Below are positions 11,978 through 22,832 of a stretch of 64,000 nucleotides of DNA, piece by piece. The notes under the pieces were generated by a model. That model saw only the letters and a program-made list of their open reading frames with translations, did not search any database and was not told the DNA's origin. A program made the translations under genes and the position numbers. The DNA is taken from NCBI RefSeq assembly GCF_024323335.1, contig NC_066583.1, forward strand, positions 415,784,031 to 415,848,030, given 5' to 3'. Each line of letters opens with the position of its first letter. Positions within the stretch are counted from its first letter, which is position 1. The DNA comes from Lathyrus oleraceus. Taxonomy: Eukaryota > Streptophyta > Magnoliopsida > Fabales > Fabaceae.

Positions 11978-14003
11978 CTGACTCACCGGTACAACACCAG
12001 AGCCAATCATCAGAAAATCATGGAACACCTTGAGCAAGAGAACAGAGAGCTGAAGGACGAGATTGCCCGACTGACTGCCATGATGGAGTCAGTCCTTACT
12101 GCTCAAAGTCAAGCTTCTCCAACGCCTGCAACTCCTCCCGCGAGGACTGTTATCTCAGAAGTGGTTACCTCTACCGTGCCTGCTGCCACCACCCATTTCG
12201 CACCAAACTTGCCTGCCGGATTCCCGTGGGGAATGCCGCCCAATTTTGTGCCAGAAGGATTTGCGCCTACCTTTGCTTCCATGCCGACATCTAGCCCGGT
12301 CATGTCCGTGCCACCTCCAGTTGTGCACACCTTGTTGCACGTAGAGGATACCATCTATCATTCTGAGCCGTCTGAGCATCCGGATGTTTATGAAAAGATG
12401 GACAAAATGAAACACCAATTTGTTGAGCTGCGCAAGGAATTGAAGACGCTGAGAGGTAAATATCTATTTGGGAAGAGTGTTGCTGAATTGTGCTTGGTAC
12501 CCAATGTTAAAATCCCAGTGAAATTCAAAGTGCCTGACTTTGAGAAATATAAGGGGAACTCTTGTCCACTCAGTTATCTTGTGATGTATGCCCGCAAGAT
12601 GTCAACTCAGATAGATAATGACCAATTGTTGATTCACTACTTCCAGGATAGCTTGACTGGTGCTGCACTCCGTTGGTATTGGGGTTGGATAGTGCAAGCA
12701 TCCGCACTTTCAAAGACTTGGCAGAGGCTTTTGTGAAGCAATACAAGTACAATGTGGATATGGCACCAGATAGGAACCAACTGAGGTCCATGTCTCAGAA
12801 CGATAAAGAGACATTAAAGGAGTATGCGCAGCGATGAAGGGAGTTGGCTTCCCAGATCACTCCTCCTTTGGAGGAGAAAGAGATGACAAAAATCTTCTTG
12901 AAAACCCTGAGTTCATTTTATTATGAACGCATGATCGCTAGTGCCCCTAGTGATTTTACTGAAATGGTAAATATGGGGATGAGACTTGAAGAAGGGGTCC
13001 GTGAAGGACGTTTGTCAAAAGATGAGGCGTCAACGAGTAGGAAGTATGGAAGTAGCTTCAGAAAGAGGAAGGACGGTGAGACAAATGCAATTTCCAGTGG
13101 GAGGCAGAGGAGGCCTCAGATCAGAAGAAATCCACCACCCCGTCAACATCATCATCATCAAGTGTTATCAGTAATTCCAGTATTCTCTAATCAACAAACA
13201 ATACCAATTTAACAACAACAACATCAACGACAACGACAACAATCACAACAAAGAACGAACACCTACAACAATAATAATACCAACAACAATCATCATCAAC
13301 AGAATTTCAAGAGGAAAAGGTCTCTTTTGACCCAATTCCTATGTCATATGCAGAGTTATATCCCTCCTTGGTTCTCAAAAACTTGATTCAATAGAGAAAC
13401 CCAACGCAGATCCCAGAACCACTTCCTTGGTGGTATAAACCTGAGCTTCATTGTGCTTTTCATCAGAGGGCACTGGGGCATGATATTGAAAACTGTTATC
13501 CGTTGAAATATGAGGTGCAAAAGCTTATGAAGAGTGGTATGGTGTCCTTTGAGGACCGCGTGCCAAATGTGAAAGCTAACCCTTTTCCCGCTCATGGGAA
13601 CTCTTCAGTTATTATGGTGGACGGTTGTCCTGGTGAATTCAAGGTTTTTGATGTCCGGTTTATCCGAAGATCTTTAGTGCAGATGCATAAAGATATTTGT
13701 TTGGTGAGTGACTGTGAACATGACCATGATGGTTGTGTTGTGTGTAGTGTGAACCCAAGAGGGTGTGATGTGGTGAAAAGGGACATCCAGCGTCTGATGG
13801 ATGAAGGCATGATTCAGATTGTTCAATCCCGTCATGTAGATGATGATGTCAATGTCATAGTGCCCGTTTTCAAGCAACAAGAGCGATTAGTAATTCAGTA
13901 TGATAGTAGAAACAACAAGAATGTCAATCAAAGATCAATTTCACCGTTGGTACTACGGTTAGCGGGACCAGTCCCGTATGCATCTGATAAGGTTGTACCA
14001 TAC
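11978..14003 (+). pseudogene. Gag and first part of protease, element A
   Basis: Gag opens with a THRYNTRANHQ segment comparable to MSHHRYFTRANK of element C, but the position of the start ATG reads CTG (11978-11980). The next in-frame ATG is at 12020. A coiled coil (EQENRELKDEIARL), a Pro-rich linker and the retrotransposon gag domain (VKFKVPDFEKYKG, LIHYFQDSLTGAALRWY) follow. A frameshift lies near 12680, TGA at 12835-12837 stands where B has Trp (QKWRDLA), and TAA is at 13210-13212. A CAA/AAC-rich tract (13190-13310) would encode a Gln/Asn linker. The zinc-knuckle-like CAFHQRALGHDIENC lies near 13454-13498. The frame ends in pro at VPYASDKVVPY where B is inserted. A polypyrimidine-AG site ends at 11972, 5 nt before the start. 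Confidence 0.85.
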
Positions 14004-14572
14004 TGTTGCGCCCCAAAATTTGCCCTCTATTTTTAACTCTAACCAATTTTTTGTTTCACATTCATTTGCATCATCTTCATAGCATAATATTTTTTTTCTG
14101 TCTTAATATTAGCCGGAATAATTTCTCGGAATTTACAAACAGACTGGTCAAATTAACTTTTTAACTGTGCCTAAAATTAGTCAACGAAAAAATGTCAAGT
14201 TTAAGTTTGCAAATGTCGGTAACATTAATCTGCGGTTCACGTGGTTTAATTTGGTCATATGTTGATCAGTCTGAGCGGTTTAAATGGTCATAATTTTTAT
14301 TTCAAAATCCGACCAAACGCTGTATTTTTCCGAGTTATTTATTTCGCGCTGATTATTTTGACGTGTTCATTTTATTTTTTCGAGCATTTTGGTGCCCGAC
14401 TTTTTTTTTTTTTGAGTCTATTTATTTTTATATTGGGTCTAGAATAAATAAATAGGTTAATTAGTTTTTATTTTAATTTTAACTATTTTAATTATTTAAC
14501 TTTATTCAGTTTTTAATTTAATATTGGGTTTCAAAATAAACTTAGGCCCATTATCATTAACCTAATTTGTTC

Positions 14573-14582
14573 CTATATATAT
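14573..14582 (+). promoter_or_regulatory. TATA-like box in LTR of B
   Basis: CTATATATAT lies about 570 bp from the LTR start, and the same box is at 26600-26609 in the 3' LTR. It is the best TATA candidate in the first third of the LTR. Other AT-rich runs make the choice uncertain. Confidence 0.5.
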
Positions 14583-15043
14583 TTACTAGCATGACTGATA
14601 GAGGCAACCAAGACAGAACAAAAAAGAGAAACTGAGAGTGACTGATCTATACTATCGTACACACAGTTTGGTAATAGTTTATATATGATATATACTTTAT
14701 CTATTTTGTTGATATATTTGTTACTGTGTTTCAAATACATGTTCATATGTGTGACTGTGTTATGTATTCCAGATACATGCGGTTTGGTTAAATATATCAG
14801 GATATCGCCGTTGTTTTTTTTATGCACATAAGTGTAACATGTATAATAATTTGGTTCATTGTATTATGTATTTGATGTGTTTGTTTTTATATAAGTTTTA
14901 CATGTCTCATAATATATAATATAATATAATAATAATTTTGTTGTTAATAAAAATGCATATGGATCATATAATATATAATTTATAATATGTAACTAGTGTG
15001 TTAAATATATTTCTATTTTATGTTATAATTTGATTGTGTTTTC

Positions 15044-15114
15044 GGATCGGATCGTGTCAATACGCCGTTTTCACATATACGTGTATGAGGCGTGACATTT
15101 GTGTTATCCGATCC
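15044..15114 (+). other. Long imperfect hairpin in LTR of B
   Basis: GGATCGGAT (15044-15052) pairs with ATCCGATCC (15106-15114). Inside, TGTCA-ATA-CGCC pairs with GGCGTGACA across a 3-nt bulge, and the apex is the near-palindrome CATATACGTGTATG. A second perfect stem, TTGCGAT/ATCGCAA with a 1-nt loop, follows at once near 15118. The structure is kept at 27071-27141. It lies downstream of the TATA candidate, so it may be in the RNA leader. Confidence 0.7.
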
Positions 15115-17122
15115 AGTTGCGATGATCGCAATTTTGCGCTAGCAACGCCGTTGTTTTTTTTTTAATTCATATTTTTTTTTATATACATATATTTAGATCT
15201 GCACATTTTTTTTCATAACTAACTACCCTGATTTTTCCTAAACCCTGACAATTTCGCCACAAACTCTAAATTTCAAACCTAAAACTTTAACCGTGTTGTT
15301 TCCTCTAAACCATAAACCTTTTCTTAAACCTTAACAAACCTTATTATTATTTCCTATTTTCGCTCATACTTATGTTATTCATACACTGTAACTGCTTCGC
15401 CCTCGTAATATTTTAAGTTTTAACTTGTAATATTTTCAGTTTTACTTTTCGCCATCTTTATTATGTACTTGCACCAAAGCGTTGTAATAATTAGGGTTTT
15501 ATTTTCTGCCATTTATTTTCTGCCATTTTATTTTTCTGCAATTTATTTTCTTCCATTTAAATTTCTGCCATTGATCCTATATTAACTGCGTGGTTTAGTA
15601 ATGTAGGGCGTGAAAACCTACTAAATTAATTATTTAATATTTTTCTATAACCTTTATATTTTTTGTAAATAAATAATAAATACTAACTATTTTAATAACT
15701 TTTTTTTATTACTTACTTATAATAATAAATCCTTATATATTTTGTAAATAAAATCTAATTAACCATTTTTCTAATTGAATAATAATAATAAACCTATTAA
15801 TCTAATAATTTGATATTTTCTATAATCTTTATTTATTTTGTAAATAACTAACTTAATATTTTTCATATAACTCTTTTATTTTATAATTTGTACATTAATG
15901 TATTTTAAATTCTTTTATTATTACTAATTTATTTTAAACTCATATTTTTCTAATAACTTCTAAAAAAATCTAACTTGTTTAACCTAAAATAATTTCTTTT
16001 AAAATTCTAACCTTTTTATTATCACTTTATTATTATTGTTATTTTATTATTGCTTTATTACCATTGTTTATTTGTTATTTTATTATTATTTGCTTTTATC
16101 TATTCTATTCTTGCTTCATTATTTTCCTTATTTTAATTTTGTTTTATTTATAATATTAGGAACAAATGTATAGGTTGTAAATTTATTCTTTCTCGCCTGA
16201 TTATTATGTATCTGTCCCATAGCCATGTAATAGTTTAGGAATTTATTTTTCTTGCTTTTATTTTTGTAAATATTTATTGCGTGGTTAGTAATTTAGGGAG
16301 TGCAAAAAACTAACTGTAAATAATTGAACTTAGAAAATTAAATTCAAGACAAATATCTGAAAAATAACACTCACACACGTAAGTCGATCTTTGATCGCCA
16401 TCTGTACTTCCTAGGGTATTCCTCTTGGTTGCCTTCTTTAAATGGTCAAGTCCCTCGAAAATAGGGGTGTCTTAAGAAAAGTCCCTTCAAACAGAAAAAT
16501 CATCAAGTCCCTATAAACTTAAAAGATCAAGTCCCTACGAGGTTGCCTACGATATAATGATCTTGTCTCTTCGGTAAATATGATGATAGTCCCTACGAGT
16601 TGCTAAAGACACCCCTTATGTTGCCTTCATTGACCATACGATGACCCTACGCCCGTCCCTTAAACACATCCAAAGTAATGACTACCTATTCCTTAATAAT
16701 AGGGACAGTCTTACCATTGAAAGAATATACGAGAACACGAAAGACTTAATCTAGGGTAGGTATCTCATAGTTACTTGCTCACACTTTTCAAAATTACTTT
16801 TACACCTCACAATTTCTAAACTAGGCTTTGTATACACCCATACGAGGGTCATTACAAAGTACTTAAAGAAATTTTTCTAATCACACACTACACTCTTGCA
16901 AACAAACAAAGTGAGCTAAGTAACTAAGAGCCCATGGATAACCATGGATATAAAGGGTGCTAATACCTTCCCTTTGTATAACCTACCCCCCGAACTCAAA
17001 ATCTTTTTAAGATCTTTCCTGTTCTTTTATGTCCTTTCCTTTTGGATAAAATAAAAGTCGGTGGTGACTCTTGCTATCCGCAACATTTAACTAAAGTCAG
17101 TTCTCCTACCGTGTTACAGAAC

Positions 17123-17140
17123 TGGCGACTCTGCTGGGGA
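17123..17140 (+). other. Primer binding site of B
   Basis: TGGCGACTCTGCTGGGGA lies 4 nt after the LTR end. Its complement ends in CCA, as a tRNA 3' end must. Ogre elements are known to use a tRNA-Arg primer, and this sequence is typical of that group. Confidence 0.88.
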
Positions 17141-17843
17141 TTTAATAAAAGAGGGGTACCCTTAGGAATTAGATCACTTTAAAATTGTTTGCCTTGTTTG
17201 CTTTATACTTATCTGTTGGGTGCTCTTATGTGTGAAAGACCCTAACCCGGATCTAGTGTACCTTAGGTAAATGGCAATAGACCAAGGAAACTGTACGGCG
17301 CATATCGATATGGTTGATCTGGTGGCCATAGTTAGTGTGACTTCTTGGTTGGTGCTTATGTTCCTTAAGCAGGTTGAGGATAATATGAGGCTGCCATATG
17401 TTGTCAATACACTAACTGACTTTTAGAACCCTAGTCATCCCATCTTGGCCTTTAGAAAGTAGTGAGATAACCGGCTTTGGTGGAGACTGAAGTTGGTTGA
17501 TACTCGATACTACACTCATTGAGATCCTAAACTTGGAGGGTTTTGGTTGGCAAGTAAGTTGCCTACTGAACAACCACCCTTGTGAAGGATCAATGATTTT
17601 GAGATCCCTTAGAACCTGGTTACTTTTGTAGGACAGGATGAATCAACTAAACTTCAGGGGAGGGTACTTACCTTTAAACCTCATGCAAGCCTTCAAACCT
17701 AGGGCTATTGTGCGACTTGTTTGTGTGTGCCACATGTTTGTGATTGAGCATAACATCATAGCATCATCATGCATCATAAGCATAGCATTTTCACTAACCA
17801 TTTCAAGGACCAAAGGATTTATCTTTGTTCTTTGTTGCAGGTC
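17141..17843 (+). other. Untranslated leader of B, possible intron
   Basis: No conserved coding signal. A donor-like TTAG/GTAAAT lies at 17263-17272 and an acceptor-like TTCTTTGTTGCAG ends at 17840, 3 nt before the ORF1 ATG. This would allow a leader intron of about 574 nt. It is an inference from consensus only. Confidence 0.45.
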
Positions 17844-19181
17844 ATGGCTTCTGCTCGTAGGAATACTATCCGGATCAACTTTGTAGGAATACCTCCTAAG
17901 CTTAAGGAATTGGTCTCTCAAGTTTCTGAAAACTCCCAGTTCATCAAGAGGCATGGTTACCTACTGGATCTAGTCACTTCAGGGTTCAATGAAGACATGA
18001 TGAGTGTCCTGTTTCAGTTCTTTGACCCTAAACATCATTGCTTCACATTTCCCGACTATCAGCTGGTTCCTACAATGGAAGAGTTCTCCAAGCTTCCGGG
18101 TATACCTATTCTTGATCAGAAACCCTTCACAGGCTTGGAAAAAGAGCCTAAACCTGAAGTCATTGCTGCAGCCTTACATTTAAAGAAATCAGACATTGTC
18201 CTAGAAACAAGGAGTGGAGTTAAGGGTATTCTTGCTAAGGTATTGATGGAGAAAGCTCAAGTATTCCTGAAGGCTATGAGTTATGATGCTTTTGAGGAGA
18301 TCTTAGCCCTATTGATTTATGGCTTAGTACTGTTCCCCAATCCAGACCAGTTCATAGACGTACACGCCATCAACATATTTCTGACTCGCAATCCAGTGCC
18401 TACATTACTTGGAGACATCTTACACTCTCTTCATACCCGTACTACGAAGGCACGAGGAACTCTGATGTGTTGCATACCTCTATTATCTAGGTGGTTTATT
18501 TCTCACCTTCCTCGATCAGTGATGAAGAATGAACAAGGGTTCAGGTGGTCCAAGAGGATTATGTCACTTTCTCATTCAGATATTCATTGGTGCTCTAGAT
18601 CTATGGAGAATGTTACCATCATTGACCGTTGTGGGGAGTTCCCTAATGTGCCACTCCTTGGCATAAGAGGGGGCATTACCTACAACCTTTCTTTAGCTCT
18701 ACGTCAGTTTGGTTACGCTCGGACCGATGGTCCTCATGACATGCTTATTCAGGGTATTGTGTTCGACTACGACAACGATCTTCAAGGTTACCGTCAAAGG
18801 TTCATACGAGCATGGGGTAAAGTGAACAAGGTTGACAGCAAGACTCTGGAACCCAAGTACACTATTCCTATGGAACCATATCTCAGATGGGTACGATCTC
18901 GTGCTCAGACTCTTATGATGCCATATCCTGCTATCCTGCCAGTTACCATGGAGCCTGTTGCTGAAGGAGATACTTCTTACATCATTCTTCATCCAGACAT
19001 GCCCACTGACATGGAAGAGTTACAGAGGTCCTGGATCCAGTTGAAGGAGCAAAGAGATACTTTTGAGACTCATTACAAGGCAAGTCAGGAAAGAATCCTG
19101 AAGCTAACAAAACAACTTCACGAGGAGCGGAATCTCAACTCACACCTCAACACAAAGAGGAAACGTCCATGGGAGACTTAA
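17844..19181 (+). CDS. Ogre ORF1 protein, element B
   Basis: A 445-residue open frame from ATG 17844 (MASARRNTIRINF); an in-frame ATG at 17769 lies upstream of the acceptor-like site, so I prefer 17844. This is the extra protein that marks Ogre-type elements, lying between leader and gag; its role is unknown. The N-terminal two thirds is globular, with the VLFQFFDPKHHCFTFPDYQL region, AALHLKKSDI, EEILALLIYGLVLFP and GTLMCCIPLLSRWFISHLPR. The last 70 or so residues (MEELQRSWIQLKEQRDTFET onward) are charged and heptad-like, suggesting a coiled coil, and end in KRKRPWET. No stop or shift is visible. The array of A and the ORF1 of C are decayed relatives. Confidence 0.88.
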   Translation: MASARRNTIRINFVGIPPKLKELVSQVSENSQFIKRHGYLLDLVTSGFNEDMMSVLFQFFDPKHHCFTFPDYQLVPTMEEFSKLPGIPILDQKPFTGLEKEPKPEVIAAALHLKKSDIVLETRSGVKGILAKVLMEKAQVFLKAMSYDAFEEILALLIYGLVLFPNPDQFIDVHAINIFLTRNPVPTLLGDILHSLHTRTTKARGTLMCCIPLLSRWFISHLPRSVMKNEQGFRWSKRIMSLSHSDIHWCSRSMENVTIIDRCGEFPNVPLLGIRGGITYNLSLALRQFGYARTDGPHDMLIQGIVFDYDNDLQGYRQRFIRAWGKVNKVDSKTLEPKYTIPMEPYLRWVRSRAQTLMMPYPAILPVTMEPVAEGDTSYIILHPDMPTDMEELQRSWIQLKEQRDTFETHYKASQERILKLTKQLHEERNLNSHLNTKRKRPWET

Positions 19182-19391
19182 AACCCCATTTTTTGTATTC
19201 ATTTCATTTTTATTGTAAGCCCAAGGGGCAAACAAGTTTATTACTAATAAAAGTTTACTTTTTGGTGGTTTAAACAAATTTAAATCCTACGGTCCTTGAA
19301 AACATTGCATAGGCATCTACATACCATATTATTGCATCACAGGTTTCTTATGAACAGGTATCTTATCTTCTCGCTGTTTACCTCAGCATAA
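19182..19391 (+). other. ORF1-gag spacer of B with candidate splice acceptor
   Basis: About 210 nt non-coding. It ends in TTCTCGCTGTTTACCTCAG (AG at 19385-19386), a good polypyrimidine-AG acceptor, 5 nt before the gag ATG. Matching sites precede gag in A and C. Confidence 0.55.
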
Positions 19392-20561
19392 ATGGCTCTT
19401 GAACAGACTGTCAAAGATCTCCAGGCTCAGAATGCACAATTCCAAGAGTTGATTCTGAACTTGTCCAAGGGGCAAGATGAGTTGAAGACATTGCTGGCTA
19501 AGAAGAAGAAGAAGACTAGAAGATCAGGAGGCCTTATCAATCTGGGAAGAAGATTCAGAGGCCCTATCAAGACAAAGGAACAGGTTGATGATTATGAGTC
19601 TGAAAATTCTGAGAAAGAGGGAGGTAGTCCCCATGATACTGTGGGAGATTCTGATTCTGAAGCAAATTATTATCATGATCCTAATGAAGATAAGTACAAG
19701 ATGCTGGTGGATAGAATGAATGCTATGGAGTTACAAAAATCTTCTGGGCTGGATTTTGAAGATCTGAGTTTAATATCTAGAGTGGTCATACCTATTGGTT
19801 TCAAGGTTCCTGCTTTTGTGGTGTATGATGGTGTCTCATGTCCCAAGCTGCATTTAAGATCCTATGTCCGGAGGATTCAACCACATACTGCTGATAAGAA
19901 GTTATGGATTCATTTCTTCCAAGAGAGCTTGTCTGGAGCTCAATTGGAATGGTACTATCAATTGGAGAGTGTCAATATCCGTGCTTGGAATGATCTTGCT
20001 GAGGCCTTCTACAGGCAATACCAATACAATGCTGATTTAGCACCTACTCGCATGCAGCTACAAAGCATGTCAATGGGTGCTAAGGAGAATTTCAAGGAGT
20101 ATGCCCAGAAATGGAGAGACCTGGCTGGCAGAGTTCAACCTCCTCTGACTGACAGGGAGCTAGTGGATATGTTTATGAGTACGCTGAATAGTCCTTTCTA
20201 TAGTCACCTCATTGGAAGCTCATCATCTGGTTTCACTGAGCTGATAATGACTGGAGAACATGTGGAAAGTGGCATAAGTAGTGGTAAGATACAGGTGGGT
20301 GCCTCTTCATCAAGCACTGCAAAGAAGCCCCCTAGTGGAAAGAAGGAGTCTAATGCTGTGTATGGTCAACCTGGCCGTAACAGAAGTCACCAATTCGTAG
20401 GAGCAGTTCACATTTCTAATCCTACTCCTGCAACACCAGAGCTACAACAGAGTAATCAACAGAAGCCTAGAAGACAATTCACCAAGATCAACATGTCACT
20501 GGCCCAAGCCTTGCAACACATGTTGAAAGGGGAACTCATTACTTTGAAGGACCCTCCTTAG
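19392..20561 (+). CDS. Gag, element B (first part of gag-pro frame)
   Basis: 389 residues from ATG 19392, five bases after an acceptor-like AG. It starts with a coiled-coil segment (EQTVKDLQAQNAQFQELIL), then a Lys-rich stretch and an acidic linker. The retrotransposon gag domain covers about residues 125-290: VIPIGFKVPAFVVYDG, LWIHFFQESLSGAQLEWYY, EAFYRQYQYNADLAPTRMQL, FKEYAQKWRDLAGRVQPPL. It forms the virus-like particle. The frame ends at TAG 20559-20561, but the same frame continues directly into a zinc-knuckle and protease, so the TAG is either a recent C-to-T change of a Gln codon or a regulated stop. Confidence 0.88.
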   Translation: MALEQTVKDLQAQNAQFQELILNLSKGQDELKTLLAKKKKKTRRSGGLINLGRRFRGPIKTKEQVDDYESENSEKEGGSPHDTVGDSDSEANYYHDPNEDKYKMLVDRMNAMELQKSSGLDFEDLSLISRVVIPIGFKVPAFVVYDGVSCPKLHLRSYVRRIQPHTADKKLWIHFFQESLSGAQLEWYYQLESVNIRAWNDLAEAFYRQYQYNADLAPTRMQLQSMSMGAKENFKEYAQKWRDLAGRVQPPLTDRELVDMFMSTLNSPFYSHLIGSSSSGFTELIMTGEHVESGISSGKIQVGASSSSTAKKPPSGKKESNAVYGQPGRNRSHQFVGAVHISNPTPATPELQQSNQQKPRRQFTKINMSLAQALQHMLKGELITLKDPP

Positions 20562-22601
20562 AATCCTAATACTTCCTCTCCTCGGTACAATCCTAATGCA
20601 CGATGTGCCTATCATTCTAATTGTCCGGGACATGACACCAACAATTGCTGGGTGCTGAAAAATAAGATTCAAGATATGATTGAAGCTGGGGAGATTGAAT
20701 TTGACCCTCCTGGGACTCCAAATGTGATTACTGCTCCCATGCCCAATCATGAGAAGACTGTTAATCCTGTTGATGAAGTTTCATATGTTTCCTCAGTAGC
20801 AGATGTGACTACTCCCTTATCTATTATCAAGAAGAAGCTGGTGCAGGCTGGATTCTTTCCAGGTTGCAACGAAGACTATTTTTATTGTGCCTACAAACCT
20901 GATAGCTGCTGGAAGTTGAAAGATGGTATTCAATGCCTCATGGACAATTACACTATATTGTTTGAGAGAACTCCTTCTGTGGAAAGTATGTGTGAACACC
21001 TAACTCGAGGTAAGAAGTTTGAAGATGTGGATACGGTTGATAAAGTGCCAGTGAAGATTACCTCCAAAGGCCCTGTCAAGATCACTTCCAAGGGTCCTAT
21101 CAAAATTACTGCTGAAGGCCTGGTGAAGACTGTTGCTGAAGTTAGAGTGCCTCCCATGATTATTACCACTCCTGGCCCTATTCCTTATACTTCTGATAAA
21201 GCTATACCCTGGAATTACGGTTCTGATGTTTATATCCATGGTGTTAAGCAGGAACCTTTGACTGATACACCTGTTACTGATGATAACCTTGATGTTGATA
21301 ATATTGCTGGATCTAGTAAGATCACCAGAAGTGGAAGAATTTTCTCTCCTCCAGCTACCTCAAAAAATACAGTTCTTCCAACTACTACCTCCACTTCTGA
21401 GCCAAGTACTGATGCTCGAGGCAAAGGTCCTGTGGTTGAACCTGTGCAAGCTGAAGCACCGACTGCTGAAAATCTCTCTAAACAGATGGAAGAAGTGCTG
21501 AAGATCATTCTTAAGAGTGGTTATGATATTGTTGACCAGTTGGGGCATACTCCCTCCAAAATTTCCATGTTGTCTTTGTTGCTGTGTTCTGAGGCTCATG
21601 CTAAAGCCTTGATCAAATTCTTAAGGACTGCTCATGTACCAAATGAAATTTCTATGGATCAATTTGAAAATTGTGTTGCACATCTGACTTATGATAATGG
21701 GTTAGGTTTTTCTGATGCTGACTCGACTCTTGCCAAAAGAAACCATAACAGAGCTTTACATATCTCCATTGAATGTAGGGGCAATACCTTGTCTCATGTG
21801 TTGATAGACAATGGCTCTTCATTGAATGTACTTCCCAAAGAGGTTCTGAACAAGCTCAGTCCTGAAGATGATGTGTTAAGATCAAGTAATATAGTGGTGA
21901 GAGCCTTTGATGGTTCAAGAAGAGTGGTGCATGGAGAAATAGATCTCCCGATCAAAGTAGGCTCTCAAGTCTTCGATTCTACCTTCTATGTAATGGATAT
22001 TCGTCCTGCGTACTCTTGTCTGCTTGGGCGCCCCTGGATCCACGGGGCAGGTGCTGTGACCTCCACTCTACATCAGAAGTTGAGATATCCAGTGAAGGGA
22101 AAGATTGTAACTATTTATGGAGAGGAAGAATATATGGTCAGTCATGTGAATACATTTAAGTATGTTGAAGTGGAAGGTGAATATGTTGAGACTCCTTGCC
22201 AGACATTTGAAGTAGTTCCTTGGGTCGTTCCCGCTACTAAAGCTCCTCTTGTGGTTAAAAGAGTTCCTTTGGTTACCAGAGTACCTCCTACAATGGCTTC
22301 CCTCAAAGATGCTAGAGTTGTGGTTGAAGAAGGTGGTTGTACTATTTGGGGTCAGCTTCCCGACATTCCTTACAAGTCTGACAAGTTTGGTCTGGGTTTC
22401 ACTACAGAGTCCCAGAAGGCTGTTCGTCGTGCTCGTGCTGTTCGTATCACGAATCAAGGGAACATGAAAGATCAAATCAATGTTGTGGGTGACTATAATG
22501 AAGACTACAATCTGGATAACTGGATTTTTCCTACTGTGGGTGATGGGCTCAACAATTGGAAGACTGAAGACGTTATTTCTATCTCCTTTAGTCAGGAGTA
22601 A
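20562..22601 (+). CDS. Zinc knuckle and aspartic protease, element B
   Basis: This is the same frame as gag after the single TAG; the first ATG is 20652. The knuckle-like CAYHSNCPGHDTNNC starts near 20598, so a free-standing start at 20652 would lose it. A repetitive linker of about seven short PVKITSKG-type repeats (near 21045-21130) and a Pro/Ser/Thr region follow. The protease core has the active site DNGSS (21807-21821) and the later GRPWIHGAGAV motif near 22027. Protease matures the polyprotein. The stop TAA (22599-22601) overlaps a GTAAAT donor at 22598, and splicing to 22833 gives an in-frame Glu codon and reads into pol. Confidence 0.85.
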   Translation, partial: NPNTSSPRYNPNARCAYHSNCPGHDTNNCWVLKNKIQDMIEAGEIEFDPPGTPNVITAPMPNHEKTVNPVDEVSYVSSVADVTTPLSIIKKKLVQAGFFPGCNEDYFYCAYKPDSCWKLKDGIQCLMDNYTILFERTPSVESMCEHLTRGKKFEDVDTVDKVPVKITSKGPVKITSKGPIKITAEGLVKTVAEVRVPPMIITTPGPIPYTSDKAIPWNYGSDVYIHGVKQEPLTDTPVTDDNLDVDNIAGSSKITRSGRIFSPPATSKNTVLPTTTSTSEPSTDARGKGPVVEPVQAEAPTAENLSKQMEEVLKIILKSGYDIVDQLGHTPSKISMLSLLLCSEAHAKALIKFLRTAHVPNEISMDQFENCVAHLTYDNGLGFSDADSTLAKRNHNRALHISIECRGNTLSHVLIDNGSSLNVLPKEVLNKLSPEDDVLRSSNIVVRAFDGSRRVVHGEIDLPIKVGSQVFDSTFYVMDIRPAYSCLLGRPWIHGAGAVTSTLHQKLRYPVKGKIVTIYGEEEYMVSHVNTFKYVEVEGEYVETPCQTFEVVPWVVPATKAPLVVKRVPLVTRVPPTMASLKDARVVVEEGGCTIWGQLPDIPYKSDKFGLGFTTESQKAVRRARAVRITNQGNMKDQINVVGDYNEDYNLDNWIFPTVGDGLNNWKTEDVISISFSQE

Positions 22602-22832
22602 ATACTATTACTGTGTTGTTATTTTTAAGTTTGAACAATTAAACTTTTAAGCCTTGTGCCTTACCCGGGGCACAATGGTATGCTTGTTTCGGGATGTCAT
22701 TTCATTTGCATACTTCATTCAATAAAAATCAATGGACGTTTCGTTTTCGTAAATATTGGGCTCTTTGTTTTTCTTTTATTTTATTTTCATCAGCTATGTG
22801 TTCTTACACACACCCACATCACTAAAATGCAG
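22598..22832 (+). other. Candidate pro-pol intron of B
   Basis: Donor GGA/GTAAAT begins at 22598 inside the stop codon, and acceptor TAAAATGCAG ends at 22832, giving a 235-nt intron. Joining GA to A makes GAA and keeps the frame open into the RT leader. Ogre elements are known to have a spliced intron at this place. Confidence 0.75.

Larger units (their letters stand above)
14004..17118 (+). repeat. 5' LTR of element B
   Basis: Starts TG, ends CA, 3,115 bp. It matches the 3' LTR at 26000-28790 except for a 32-bp segment missing here (present at 26249-26280) and scattered changes. It holds a TATA-like box near 14573, a long imperfect hairpin at 15044-15114, a very AT-rich middle (15600-16350) and a conserved end module. 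No gene is seen in it; small ORFs are chance. Confidence 0.93.

Noticed and set aside
14573..14827. 84-codon minus-strand frame present in both LTRs of B
   Set aside because: Two copies exist only because LTRs are duplicated. No domain seen; the sequence is AT-rich and overlaps the TATA region.
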